Source: VXYL01 sp963666465
GTDB taxonomy: Bacteria; Pseudomonadota; Gammaproteobacteria; Pseudomonadales; Azotimanducaceae
Assembly (NCBI GenBank): GCA_963666465.1
Contig: OY762824.1
Span: 4,960,001 to 5,024,000 of the forward strand
Direction: 5' to 3'
Length of the DNA: 64,000 nt
The notes beneath the pieces were generated by a model. That model saw nothing but the letters and a program-made list of their open reading frames with translations. It ran no database searches and was not told the origin of the DNA. The translations under genes were made by a program, and so were the position numbers. Below are positions 9,421 to 18,509 of the stretch, piece after piece (the first letter of the stretch is position 1; each line of letters opens with the position of its first letter).

Positions 9421-10251
9421 CTACTGCGGATGGTCGAACACCGGGTCCCGCTTCTCCATGAATGCGCGCACGGCTTCGCGGTGGTCCGCCTGGGACGAGG
9501 CTCGCACCATGCGATCGGCTTCGGCGGCGAGGCACGTGCGGAAATCGGCGGTGAGGGCGCGGTTCAGATTCTCCTTCATGTAGCGCAGCGCCGCGCGGGG
9601 GCCGTTGGCGATCTGCTGCGCGAGCTCGCGCGCTTCTTCGCGCACGGTCTCGTAGGGCGCCAGGCGGTTGACAATGCCGAGTGCGAGACATTCGGCGGCA
9701 GGCACGCGGCGTCCGGTGAAGTAGAGGTCCCTGGCGACGGCCGGCCCCACAAGCTGCGTCAGCAGCCAGCTGCCGCCGTAGTCGCCGGAGAGGCCCATGT
9801 TGCGGAAGGCGGTGGTGACGAAGGTGTCCTCCGCCATGACCCGCAAGTCCGCCGCCAGGGCGATGGAGAGCCCTGCGCCTGCGGCCGGCCCCGGCAGTGC
9901 CGCGACTATGGGCTTGGCGAGTTCGTGCATCCGCAGGGTGAGGGTCTCCTGCTTGCGGACCAGCGCGCGCACGGCGTCGTCGGGGCCGGGCCTTGGCGCG
10001 TCCGCAGCCGGCTGGCTCGATCCGCCCATGCCGGACACGTCGCCGCCGGCGCAGAAGGCGCGTCCTGCGCCGGTGAGGACGATGGCGCCGCAGCGCGGGT
10101 CGCCGTCGAGAGTGAGCAGGAGCTCGCGCAGGGCAGGGGTGAGGATGTCGCCGAGGGCGTTGCGCTGGCGCGGCTTGTTCAGGGTCGCGGTGGCCACGCC
10201 GCCGTCGAGTTCGCAGAGGAGTTCCGTGGTTCCGGTGTCGATGGCGGTCAT
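9421..10251 (-). CDS. Enoyl-CoA hydratase/isomerase family protein
   Basis: This is a 276-aa crotonase-fold protein. The first oxyanion-hole loop is GRAFCAGGDVSGM, the second GPAAGAGLSIALAADLRV. The motif GLSGDYGGSWLL places Asp rather than Glu at the catalytic position, as in isomerase-like (PaaG-type) members. The C terminus REAVRAFMEKRDPVF is typical. Its ATG overlaps the stop of the upstream pseudogene (ATGA, 10248-10251), so it was part of a translationally coupled pair. It probably acts in fatty-acid or aromatic-acyl-CoA breakdown. The exact substrate is unknown. Confidence 0.9.
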   Translation of the reverse strand: MTAIDTGTTELLCELDGGVATATLNKPRQRNALGDILTPALRELLLTLDGDPRCGAIVLTGAGRAFCAGGDVSGMGGSSQPAADAPRPGPDDAVRALVRKQETLTLRMHELAKPIVAALPGPAAGAGLSIALAADLRVMAEDTFVTTAFRNMGLSGDYGGSWLLTQLVGPAVARDLYFTGRRVPAAECLALGIVNRLAPYETVREEARELAQQIANGPRAALRYMKENLNRALTADFRTCLAAEADRMVRASSQADHREAVRAFMEKRDPVFDHPQ

Positions 10252-10544
10252 CTGGCCTCTCTCCCTGTGCAGGTGGTTGCGGGCGCCGGTGCGGCAAGGG
10301 CCGGGATGCATCCGGGCTGCGGTCCATTGCCGTTGAACGAGGGCTTCGCCTTCGCCAGGCAGGCGCGGATGGCCTCGGCGCGGTCTTCCGTGCCGGCCGA
10401 GAGGTCGTCACCGAAGGAAAGCGCCGCCGCCTCGATCTCGGCAAGGTGGGCGTGGTGCAGCGCGTTCGCCTTGCGCGATCGGTTGAAGGTGACGGTGGCA
10501 ACCGCGCCGTCGCGCTCGACTCGAAGGTGCTCGCATTCCGCCAA
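10248..10544 (-). pseudogene. Internally deleted enoyl-CoA hydratase
   Basis: The frame begins at a TTG codon (MAECEHLRVERDGAVATVTF) and gives a normal crotonase N terminus to AALSFGDD. It then jumps straight to a C-terminal-type segment, TEDRAEAIRACLAKAKPSF. The whole middle, including both oxyanion-hole loops, is missing. An unrelated tail follows to the stop, which overlaps the next gene's start. It looks like an in-frame internal deletion of a second hydratase. Confidence 0.6.
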
Positions 10545-10937
10545 TCCCGAAGTCCTTGGGCCGCCCGGGGCGGCAATGGATATTACCGGATTCGGTGGAT
10601 TGGCCGGCGCCTGCCGTGCCGGAGGACGAGGCCATGAAGAGGGGGGTGTAGGCTGGTGGGGTCGGGGGTGATCCCAACGCAGCCTACGAGGGGAGGGGTT
10701 CCTTCGCCGGTTGCCGTTCGCGCCCGCCTTTGGGGCGTTCCGGAAACCGCTTCCTGTCCTACCTCTTGCGGTGTCCGTGTTGCGGTGTCCGTGGCGTGTC
10801 GCCGGAAGGGCACCTCGATGGACAGCGACAGTCACTGCTTGGACGGATACGTTACTTTCGGTAACGCCGTGGTCAAGCGTAACAATGCAACGCGCCGTTG
10901 CGCTGCTGCACGCGTCCGCGGGGCGCATACTCCGCCC
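10545..10937. promoter_or_regulatory. Divergent control region between hydratase genes and LysR regulator
   Basis: This 393-bp gap contains a perfect dyad CGTTAC-TTTCG-GTAACG at 10850-10866, a reasonable LysR-type operator 72 bp before the regulator start. A 14-bp perfect tandem repeat, TTGCGGTGTCCGTG, occurs at 10766-10779 and 10780-10793. Divergent orientation of regulator and hydratases fits LysR control of the pair. No gene is visible inside. Confidence 0.45.
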
Positions 10938-11834
10938 GTGGACGAACTCGACTGGGACGACCTGCGCCTCTTCGCCGTGCTGGCGCGCGCCGGCTCGGTG
11001 CGTCGGGCCGGCGAGCAGCTTGGCATCCACGCCTCCACAGTCACGCGTCGTCTGGAGCATTTCGAGCGCCGCCTGGACGCCCGCCTCTTCAATCGCACCC
11101 CTGGGGGCCTGCGCATTACCGAGGCGGGCGCCGACATGCTCGAGCGGGTGGAGCAGGTGGGGCGCGACATCGACGACATCCAGCGCCTGGTGCGGGGCCG
11201 CGACCGGCGACTCGCCGGCCGGCTCTTGGTGTCGATCCCGGAGCCCATCGGCCACACCTTCCTCATGCCGGAAATCGGCGGCTTCGGCGAGCGCTTCCCC
11301 GACATCGAGATCGAGTTTGCGCCGGCCACCGAACGCCTGGACCCTGGCCGCCGGGAGGTGGACGTGGCCATCGAGATCACCGAGCGTCCCGCCGAGCATC
11401 TCGTTGGAAGACCGTTGGGCCGCTATGCCCTGGCGGTCTATGCCGGACGCGAATACCTGACCCGCCACGACCCGTTCTGCGCTCCACACGACTGCGGCTG
11501 GATCGAATGGGAGACCCGCCACAGCACCAGCGGCCACGTCCGCCCGACGTTCTTCCCCAACGTGCCGGTCCGCGCTCGCTGCCGCACCGCCATTCTGCAA
11601 CTCGCCGCGGCAAGGGCCGGGCTGGGCTTGGCCGTCCTTCCGTGCGTGCTGGGCGACCCGGATGACGACTTGGTCCGAGTGCCCGGTCTCGACCCGATCC
11701 CCGGCCCGCAAATCTGGGCCCTAACTCACCGAGACCTGCGGGCCGTGTCCCGAGTCCACGAGTTCATGAGCTTCCTGGCCGACACCTTCAACGCCAACGC
11801 CCACCGTCTGCGGGGGGAGTTGGAGGCGAACTGA
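10938..11834 (+). CDS. LysR-family transcriptional regulator
   Basis: The 298-aa product starts at GTG (10938, MDELDWDDLRLF) and has the winged helix-turn-helix at residues 5-65: LARAGSVRRAGEQLGIHAST, then LEHFERRLDARLF. A periplasmic-binding-like effector domain follows (GRLLVSIPEPIGH, DVAIEI). In-frame codons upstream of 10938 are not part of the family. It is transcribed away from the enoyl-CoA hydratase genes and probably regulates them through the dyad at 10850-10866. The effector is unknown. Confidence 0.9.
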   Translation: MDELDWDDLRLFAVLARAGSVRRAGEQLGIHASTVTRRLEHFERRLDARLFNRTPGGLRITEAGADMLERVEQVGRDIDDIQRLVRGRDRRLAGRLLVSIPEPIGHTFLMPEIGGFGERFPDIEIEFAPATERLDPGRREVDVAIEITERPAEHLVGRPLGRYALAVYAGREYLTRHDPFCAPHDCGWIEWETRHSTSGHVRPTFFPNVPVRARCRTAILQLAAARAGLGLAVLPCVLGDPDDDLVRVPGLDPIPGPQIWALTHRDLRAVSRVHEFMSFLADTFNANAHRLRGELEAN

Positions 11835-11997
11835 AGGCGCTGCCGGCACGGCCCTCCCCTTCCGAAGAAGCCTGCGCTTCTTCGACTCCCCCGACGGGGG
11901 GAGTGATGGGAGTTGGTCGCTCCCCAACACTTATGGCTGGGGACGCGCCGGGGGCGTCGCGAGGGCAGAATGCCCACACCCAAGGGGCTCGGCGACG

Positions 11998-12075
11998 GTA
12001 GCGGCCTACGCCCGCGACGACCTGCTGGAGAAGCGGCGGCCGATCATGCAGCGGTGGGCGGACTGCATCTCATAG
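11998..12075 (+). pseudogene. C-terminal tail of a tyrosine recombinase (integrase)
   Basis: The frame reads VAAYARDDLLEKRRPIMQRW and then ADCIS before a stop at 12073-12075. The pattern A-Y-x-R-x-D-L-x-E-x-R-R-x-x-M-x-x-W-A is the usual last segment of phage-type integrases. Nothing upstream in 11835-11997 continues it. It is a short relic of an integrated element, next to the brnTA remnant. Confidence 0.5.
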
Positions 12076-12168
12076 CGTCGCCTTGAACGTTTTGGTGGCC
12101 ACGGGCGAAGGCGCATTCGAATGCGGGACTTGCGCTGTGCATACTTTGCAAGCCATACATACGCTGAA

Positions 12169-12460
12169 ATGCATTTCGAATGGGATGATGCCAAGGAACG
12201 AGCCAACGTTGCCAAGCACGGAATCGACTTCGCCACTGCGCAGCGCATTTTTCGACGGCCCGGTTCTCACCTGGCCCGACACGCACCGCGACTGCGGCGA
12301 AGTGCGCCATGTCAGCGTTGGACGTGTCGGCCCCGGAGTCATCGTGGTGGCGCACACCAGACATGGGGACCGCCAGCGGCTGATCTCGGCGCGGCCGGCA
12401 TCCCGAAAGGAGAGGAGGTCATGCCATGAGCGGATACAGGAAGGCGCTGGCACCGGCTGA
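12169..12460 (+). pseudogene. brnT: BrnT-family toxin, frameshifted
   Basis: BrnT is the ribonuclease toxin of brnTA type II toxin-antitoxin systems. The first frame gives MHFEWDDAKERANVAKHGID and FATAQRIF, then shifts at the TTTTT run near 12250. The other frame continues with the expected DGPVLTWPDTHRDCGEVR, VIVVAHTRHGDRQRLISARP and ASRKERR. Joining the two frames restores a complete BrnT, so a single indel has broken it unless it is a sequencing error. Confidence 0.75.
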
Positions 12461-12685
12461 AATCGCGGCGGTGGAGGATGCTGCGATCAGCTTCGACGAC
12501 ATACCGGAGCTGGACGAGACGTTCTGGCGCGAGGCCGAACTGGTCGAGCCGGACCGGACGAGCAGATCACCCTGCGCGTGAAGCGTTCGGTGCTCGATCA
12601 CTTCCGCGCGCCGGGCAAGGGCTGCCAGACGCGCATCAACCGCGTGCTGGAAAGCTACGTCCGAGCACGACGTGGAGCGGGATAG
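12426..12685 (+). pseudogene. brnA: BrnA-family antitoxin, frameshifted
   Basis: BrnA neutralises BrnT and binds the promoter. ATG at 12426 opens MSGYRKALAPAEIAAVEDAA, and DIPELDETFWREAELVEPD follows. A shift near 12550 is needed to reach EQITLRVKRSVLDHFRAPGK and GCQTRINRVLESYV, the ribbon-helix-helix part, ending at 12685. Toxin and antitoxin are thus both broken by single indels. Codon overlap with brnT fits the usual operon. Confidence 0.7.
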
Positions 12686-13177
12686 CCTCCGCGGCTCGCG
12701 CGAAGGCTTACCAGACTGCTTAGGATCGGAAGAGTTCTGGAGACGGACGCGGCCCGTCACAACGGAGAGTTGGAGATGGGGAACCAACAGGCGCAAGCGC
12801 CGCCGTCTGCATCTCGGTTCGCACCATTGCGGAGGCGATGAGTTTCTGAGCAGTCCTTCTCGGCCGAAGGCACGGATTCTGCTGGAAGCGCTCCGTGCAT
12901 GGGCGGATCGCGCTCTTGCCAGGCTTGCATGGAAGTACGCCCCCAGCGATGGGGGAATTGCCGGTACTTCCTTACGCGTCAGCGGTCGGGGATGCTTCCC
13001 CGGCTGAAGGCTCCGAGACTCTACGAGTGGAAACCCGTCGATCAAGGGTGCTTCGAGAGAGGCGGCCATCCGAAAGTTTGTGCGCTGCTTCCTGCCCGGA
13101 TCGTACGCGATTGGACAGTGGTGAGCGGAAGCGAAGGAAGAAGGCCAGCAGTTGCATGGCAACTGCGGACGCGTCCG
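12686..13177. repeat. Gene-free stretch containing dispersed double-hairpin repeat, copy A (12924-13014)
   Basis: At 12924-13014 the sequence has an outer stem GGAAGTAC..GTACTTCC enclosing CCCCCAGCGATGGGGG, and then CGGGGATGCTTCCCCGG. Near-identical copies lie at 18649-18740 and 44714-44849. The rest of 12686-13177 shows no gene, tRNA or recognisable relic. Confidence 0.7.
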
Positions 13178-13729
13178 TTAGTTCACGTATTCGAATACCT
13201 TGACGATTTTGCGCACGCCGAAGACTTCCTGTGCCTCGGCCACTGTGGCGTCTGCGTCTTCGCGGCGGACGCGGCCGAGTAGATACACCACACCGTCTTC
13301 CGTGGTGACGCCCACGTCGCTCTCGATGGTGTCGTTCGCCATCAGGCGTGCCCGCACCTTCGTCGAGATCCAGGAGTCGTTCGTGCGGGCAACGTAGTTG
13401 GTGGGGCCGCTCACCTGAATCTCGTTGTGGATCTTGCGCACCTTGCGAATGCCGTCCAGCGCGGCGGCTGCCTTGCTGCGCAGCGCCGCGTTCTCCACCT
13501 GCCCCGCGAGCAGCACGATGCCGTTGAAGCACACCACGCTGACATTGCCGGCGCGCAGCAGTTCATCGGCCTCGTCGATGCGCTGCCGCGCCATCCGCTC
13601 CACCACCTGGTCGTCGAGGATCACGCCGGGGGTGCGGGCATGGGGGTCGTCCGTGGTGATCGAGGAGCAGGAAGCCAAGCCGAGCAGCAACGAAGCCGCG
13701 ACGGCGCGGCACAGGAAGCTAAAGCGCAT
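13178..13729 (-). CDS. BON-domain outer-membrane lipoprotein (DolP/YraP-like)
   Basis: This 183-aa protein has a lipoprotein signal MRFSFLCRAVAASLLLGLAS with lipobox cysteine C21. Two BON domains follow: first about residues 50-115 (VSVVCFNGIVLLAGQV), second about 120-183 (DVGVTTEDGVVYLLGRVRRE). E. coli DolP, with the same layout and the same gene neighbours, is an outer-membrane lipoprotein that supports envelope integrity at division. Its ATG overlaps the yraN stop by 11 bp, so the two are co-translated. The diaA gene that lies between them in E. coli is absent. Confidence 0.88.
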   Translation of the reverse strand: MRFSFLCRAVAASLLLGLASCSSITTDDPHARTPGVILDDQVVERMARQRIDEADELLRAGNVSVVCFNGIVLLAGQVENAALRSKAAAALDGIRKVRKIHNEIQVSGPTNYVARTNDSWISTKVRARLMANDTIESDVGVTTEDGVVYLLGRVRREDADATVAEAQEVFGVRKIVKVFEYVN

Positions 13730-14150
13730 TGCGAATCCAGTCCCAGTGAATGCGGTAGTTTCCTCTTGACCCCGACACCACGTCAAACCGCACGCCGCGC
13801 AGGCGGTGCTCCGGGTGGTCGCGACGGTATAGCTCAGCGGTGCGGGCGATGCGCTGGCGCTTGCGTTGGTCGATGGAGCCAATGCCCGACGTCCAGGCCC
13901 CCGCGCCCCGAAAGCGCACCTCCACGAACACCAGCGTGTCGCCGTCGAGCATCACGAGATCGAGCTCGCCGGTGCGGCGTTCGTAGTTGCGCGTGAGCGT
14001 CTTGAGGCCGCGTCGACGCAGCATCCGTTCCGCAGAGCGTTCCATGCGCTGGCCGAACGCCCGCCAAGGACGTGTCCTGGGCCGCAAAAGCAGTCCTCGC
14101 GAGCGTGTCAGCCGTCGCCGAATGCGACCAATAACGTCGCTTTTCTTCAT
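13719..14150 (-). CDS. yraN: YraN family (UPF0102) nuclease-fold protein
   Basis: The 143-aa product has the UPF0102 signature: AERMLRRRGLKTLTRNY, GELDLVMLDGDTLVFVEVR and IDQRKRQRI. This is a Holliday-junction-resolvase-like fold (E-x-D-...-E-V-x pattern) of uncertain biochemical role. The start ATG at 14150 overlaps the lpoA stop (ATGA). The N-terminal 35 residues are a basic extension beyond the family core. The order lpoA-yraN-BON lipoprotein matches enterobacteria and supports the assignment. Confidence 0.92.
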   Translation of the reverse strand: MKKSDVIGRIRRRLTRSRGLLLRPRTRPWRAFGQRMERSAERMLRRRGLKTLTRNYERRTGELDLVMLDGDTLVFVEVRFRGAGAWTSGIGSIDQRKRQRIARTAELYRRDHPEHRLRGVRFDVVSGSRGNYRIHWDWIRNAL

Positions 14151-15982
14151 CGCGCGGCGAGGTCCAGTTCCGGTGCCCACGGCTCGAACCGACCGTTGAC
14201 GACCCGGCTCCAGTGCAGCTCGCGAGCCACGCGCAGGTCGTCGCCGATGGTGAGGATGCCTGTGCTGCCGAACACCACCGGCAGCAGCGCACTGCGCTGC
14301 GGCTGCACGAAGCGATGGCCTATGCGAAAAGCATCGACCCCCAACGCCTGCAGTGCCGCCACCGTCGCCGTGCCGGAGAAGGAGCGGCGCAGCGTGCTGG
14401 CAATGGCTGGCTCGCGAGGTTGCCAGGGCACGCCGCAGGTGCGCACGCCGCGCAGTCGCCGCAATGCGACACCGCGCATCGCGGTGGAAGGCACATAGAG
14501 AGGGAGGTCTCGCGCCGAGTGGAAATCCAGCGCCGGCATCAGCGAGGTCATCTGCGCCGCACCTACCAGCGCGACGATGGCGTCGATGTCGTCGCGCCGC
14601 CAAGGCACGAACTCGAGCTCGCGCCGCAGCAACCGGCCAAGCTCGTTGCGTCTGGCCTGACTCGCGGCGACCCCAAGACCCTCGCCGACCGCACCGGTGA
14701 CGCTGCGCACGCCAGCCACCGCACCGCCGTCGATGATCTCCGGCGGTACCGCAAGCGAGCCGAGGTCCGCGCGCAGGCGACCCTCTGCCCGCTCGGACCA
14801 GGCGGTGGAGATGCCAAGCAACAGCACCCGTTCGAGCCCCGCCGCGCCAATGGCTTGGGCGATGGCGCTGGCCTCATCCTCGATGGCATAGGCGAGCTGC
14901 ACCAATTGTGCCTGCCCGCCGCCATCAATGGCATTCAATGCCACCGTCGGCACCGAAGGCGGCAGCGCCGCGATCGCCGCCACCGCTTCCTTGCGGAGCG
15001 GGCCCACCACCAGCTCTGCGCCCCGCGCCACGGCGCGACGGTAGGCATCGACGGCCCCTTGTGGAACCGTGTCCACGACGGTCAGGGAATCTTCGGCGCC
15101 CGGTGCGGCCATGAGATAGGCGGCGGTGAAACCGTCGCGGATCGCTTGACCCGCGCTCGCCAAGGGGCCGGACAGCGGCACCAAGAGTGCGATCCGTACG
15201 CCGCGCCGAGCGTTTCGCAGCGCTTCGAGAGAGTGTGGCGGGGCTTGGCTTGCTGGATGCCCTCGGTGCGTCTCGCGCCATTGCCGCCACGCATCCAGAC
15301 GATTGCGGGTGCTGAACGCCTCGTATTGCTGCTGTGCCAACGACCACCACGCGCGCTCTTCGGGCGAGTTCGCTTCGTCTGCCAGCGCCACCAGCCGGCG
15401 CGGCGACACGCGCGCAACAGTGCGCCAGATGCGCTCGCTCTTGGCGACATTCGGCGTCGCGATCGCAGTCATCAGCAAACTGGCCGCAGCCTCAAGGTCA
15501 CCCAAGCGCTCGTACACGGTCGCCCGCAGGAGAGCGGTCTGGCGCTCCTGCTCCTGGCTGGTCGGTTGCAGGGCATCAACCTGTGCCAATGCCACCGTTT
15601 CGCCGGTGGCAAGCGCAACCCGCAGGGCGGCGCTGCGCCAGGCGAAGCGTCGCGATGCTGGCAGCGCCAGGTGTAGCTGCTCGCCACCGCTACCCTTGAG
15701 CCACGCCGCCACCTGCACCGCGGTGGCCAGGCGTTCGGCATTGGCGCTGACCTGTGGGGGTGGCAATTGCTCCAGCAAGGCGTCGAGATAGAACTCGGCC
15801 CGTTCGGGTCGAGGCAGGTTCGCGCCTTGCGCCAGGATCCGCTCTGCGTCGGTGTGCGGCCGTGCTGGCGGCGGCTCGAGCGGTGCGCTGGCGCAAGACC
15901 ACAGCGCCACGGCAGTACAGAGATGAAGGACAATCTTCCTGAGCGTCGTGGCCGGCAGGGCGGCGGCACGGGGGGCCTTCAT
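14147..15982 (-). CDS. lpoA: Penicillin-binding protein activator LpoA
   Basis: LpoA is an outer-membrane lipoprotein that reaches through the periplasm to activate the peptidoglycan synthase PBP1A. The 611-aa product has an N-terminal lipoprotein signal with lipobox cysteine C30 (TAVALWSC). A TPR-rich N-terminal domain (to about residue 250) precedes a periplasmic-binding-like C-terminal domain starting RIALLVPLSGPLASAGQAIR. The chosen ATG shares a CATG tetranucleotide with the divergent rsmI ATG, so the two genes have no intergenic DNA. In-frame sequence further upstream lies antisense to rsmI and was excluded. Confidence 0.88.
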   Translation of the reverse strand: MKAPRAAALPATTLRKIVLHLCTAVALWSCASAPLEPPPARPHTDAERILAQGANLPRPERAEFYLDALLEQLPPPQVSANAERLATAVQVAAWLKGSGGEQLHLALPASRRFAWRSAALRVALATGETVALAQVDALQPTSQEQERQTALLRATVYERLGDLEAAASLLMTAIATPNVAKSERIWRTVARVSPRRLVALADEANSPEERAWWSLAQQQYEAFSTRNRLDAWRQWRETHRGHPASQAPPHSLEALRNARRGVRIALLVPLSGPLASAGQAIRDGFTAAYLMAAPGAEDSLTVVDTVPQGAVDAYRRAVARGAELVVGPLRKEAVAAIAALPPSVPTVALNAIDGGGQAQLVQLAYAIEDEASAIAQAIGAAGLERVLLLGISTAWSERAEGRLRADLGSLAVPPEIIDGGAVAGVRSVTGAVGEGLGVAASQARRNELGRLLRRELEFVPWRRDDIDAIVALVGAAQMTSLMPALDFHSARDLPLYVPSTAMRGVALRRLRGVRTCGVPWQPREPAIASTLRRSFSGTATVAALQALGVDAFRIGHRFVQPQRSALLPVVFGSTGILTIGDDLRVARELHWSRVVNGRFEPWAPELDLAAR

Positions 15983-16826
15983 GGCGAACGAAAGCGCAGG
16001 TCGGCTGTATGTGGTGGCAACGCCCATCGGCAATCTGGCGGACATCTCCGGCCGGGCGGTGTCCACGCTGCGATCCGTGACCCTGATCGCCTGTGAAGAT
16101 ACCAGACGCACGGGCCGGCTCCTTGCCCATCTCGGCGTCTCGGCGCCGGAACTCATCGCCCTGCACGACCACAACGAGCGCGCCGTTGCCGAGTCCGTGC
16201 TGGCGCGCCTGGAAGCGGCGGAAAACGTCGCGTTGGTGTCGGATGCCGGGACGCCGCTGGTGTCGGACCCCGGCTTCGTGCTGGTGCGGGAGGCTTGGTC
16301 TCGGGGGCTCACGGTGGTGCCGGTGCCGGGGCCGAGCGCCGTCACCAGTGCCGTCAGCATCTCGCCGGTCCCCACGGGGCGGTTTCGCTTCGAAGGGTTC
16401 CTGCCGGCGAAGGCGGCTGCTCGAGATGCTGCGCTGAACCGGTTGCTGGCCGCCGACATGGCCGTCGTGTTCCTGGAAAGCCCGCGCCGCATGCGTGCCA
16501 CGCTGGCGGCGATTGAGGCGCTAGGCGGGGGCGACCGCGACATTCTGTTGTGTCGGGAACTGACCAAGCTGCACGAGACGGCGACGTTTGGCGCCGTGTC
16601 GGAGCTTGTCGCCGACCCGGATCGGGTTCGCGAGCAAGGCGAGTTTGTCTGCGTGCTTGCGCCGGGTTCATCGACGGCGCCGCCGGATTCGGCTGAGCGG
16701 CTGCTTGTTGCGCTGTTGGACGAATTGCCTCCGGCGCGGGCGGCGCGGGTCGCGGCACGGATCACGGGCCGTGCGCGCTCGGAGCTGTATGCGTTGGCGA
16801 CGTCGTTGGCGGCGGCCGAGCGGTGA
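15981..16826 (+). CDS. rsmI: 16S rRNA (cytidine(1402)-2'-O)-methyltransferase
   Basis: RsmI uses SAM to methylate the 2'-O of C1402 in 16S rRNA. The 281-aa product starts MANESAGRLYVVATPIGNLA, matching the family start (LYxVxTPIGNLxD). It contains ACEDTRRTGRLL, ALHDHNE, VSDAGTPLVSDPG, VPGPSAVTSA and FEGFLPAK, all conserved in this tetrapyrrole-methylase fold. Divergence from lpoA repeats the E. coli yraL-yraM arrangement. Identification is secure. Confidence 0.95.
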   Translation: MANESAGRLYVVATPIGNLADISGRAVSTLRSVTLIACEDTRRTGRLLAHLGVSAPELIALHDHNERAVAESVLARLEAAENVALVSDAGTPLVSDPGFVLVREAWSRGLTVVPVPGPSAVTSAVSISPVPTGRFRFEGFLPAKAAARDAALNRLLAADMAVVFLESPRRMRATLAAIEALGGGDRDILLCRELTKLHETATFGAVSELVADPDRVREQGEFVCVLAPGSSTAPPDSAERLLVALLDELPPARAARVAARITGRARSELYALATSLAAAER

Positions 16827-16859
16827 CGGGCTCTGTCCGGAAAGCGGGTTAGGCTAGGC

Positions 16860-17205
<346 letters not shown>

Positions 17206-17520
17206 CAATCACGGCCTTGGGACGTGTCCCAAGTAAGGACGCGTCGTCAGCCCCGCACCCCTCGAAGCCGAGCCAGCGCCAGCGCACCGGCCGGATGGCG
17301 CGGTCCCCAAGGCCACTCGAAGCGGCCTGTCCACGCTCCTCGCCGGAGGCGAAAGGAAAGAGCGTCGTGGATTAGCGGGCATAGGTCGTGTAAAGTATGG
17401 GCGTCGTAGCCCTTGGTGAGCACTTCGCATCGGGTCGAACGCCGGCGTCTTGACGCCCGGTGGCCGGAGGCCAAGTTGAACGGCGAGGCAGTGCGCGGCG
17501 AACCGAATCATGGAGACCCA
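17206..17520. other. Gene-free stretch between rnpB and the RRM gene
   Basis: An 8-bp hairpin CTTGGGAC-GT-GTCCCAAG (17216-17233) lies just beyond rnpB and could help end its transcript, though no T-run follows. A small GGCGTC-TT-GACGCC stem lies near 17446. No convincing promoter for the RRM gene was seen. GGAG at about 17513 is a good ribosome-binding site for the GTG at 17521. Confidence 0.4.
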
Positions 17521-17835
17521 GTGAAGAAGATCTACGTTGGAAACCTCCCGTGGGCGACGGGAGACGAGGAATTGGCGGAACTTTTTGCCGCCCACGGTGA
17601 GGTGATTTCCGCAAGGGTAATCACCGACCGCGAAACGGGACGTTCCCGAGGCTTTGGCTTTGTCGAAATGGACGACCACGCCGCGGACGACGCCATCGCC
17701 GAATTGAACGGGCGAGACTTCAAGTCTCGCCCGTTGCGTGTTAGTGAGGCCCATGGGCGGAGCGAAGGCGGAGGCCCCAGCCGGGGCGGAGGCGGAGGCC
17801 CCAGCCGGGGGGGATACGGCCGACCTCGCGACTGA
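17521..17835 (+). CDS. Small RRM-domain RNA-binding protein
   Basis: This 104-aa protein starts with GTG (MKKIYVGNLPW) behind a GGAG ribosome-binding site. It is a single RNA-recognition motif with RNP2 IYVGNL at residues 4-9 and RNP1 SRGFGFVEM near 42-50, then a glycine/serine/arginine tail (GGGPSRGGGGGPSRGGYG). This layout is that of the bacterial cold-inducible or glycine-rich RBP family, which bind single-stranded RNA. Targets are unknown. An upstream in-frame extension lacks RRM features. Confidence 0.92.
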   Translation: MKKIYVGNLPWATGDEELAELFAAHGEVISARVITDRETGRSRGFGFVEMDDHAADDAIAELNGRDFKSRPLRVSEAHGRSEGGGPSRGGGGGPSRGGYGRPRD

Positions 17836-18006
17836 ATCGTCGGCGCCCTCCCAGGCGCCCCGGACATCCACCCCACACCGCTGGCTCTCCAGGAGCCAGT
17901 CGGTGCGGATTGTCGTGCATGACGATGCTCGTCTGACAAGATCTCGCGAGGGAGGGCATTCTGCCGGCCATGGCACCGTTGGGCGCTCACGGTGGCCTCG
18001 GCGACC

Positions 18007-18482
18007 TCAAGCGAGCGTTCGGAAGGCCAGCACGGTACCGCACCAAGGTGGCGCCACGCTTTCATGCACCGCGCCGGTGGCTTCGCCGATGACCCACGTG
18101 ATGGCGCCGTTGATGCTGTAGTACGCCTGCTCGGCGAAGGCCGTCACCTGAATCTCGGCTCGGTGGCTCGTGGGGCTCTGTTGCGGAACGGCACGATCCG
18201 CTCGAAGAGCTCGGCCACCTTGCCGTGGCGAGGCCGGGACGCCAGTGTCCCCGCGGCATCTCGAAGTGCCGCGTCCCCTTGCCCGCGCAGCCAGTTGTGC
18301 TCACTGGCGAGAATCCACCAGCCGTTGTGCTGCACCATCTCGATGTGCCCAGAGCCCGCCACCGCCGCGCCAAAGGCGATGTTGGAGGCGATGACGCTGC
18401 CTGTCGGCTCGCCGCCTGCCACCTCGGCAAGCCGGCGACGCAGGAAGGCCACGGTCTGCGGGCGGATGCGGAGCTTTTGCAT
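18007..18482 (-). pseudogene. Conserved protein of unknown function, frameshifted
   Basis: From ATG at 18482 the frame gives MQKLRIRPQTVAFLRRRLAE, then VIASNIAFGAAVAGSGHIEM and VQHNGWWILASEHNWLRGQG. Near 18150 the sense shifts frame to EIQVTAFAEQAYYSINGAIT and WVIGEATGAV, ending at 18007. I do not recognise the family. Composition and codon use look protein-like across both frames, so one indel has probably disrupted a gene of about 155 codons. Confidence 0.45.
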
Positions 18483-18509
18483 GGATGCGGATGCGGCGTG
18501 TGGCGCGAG

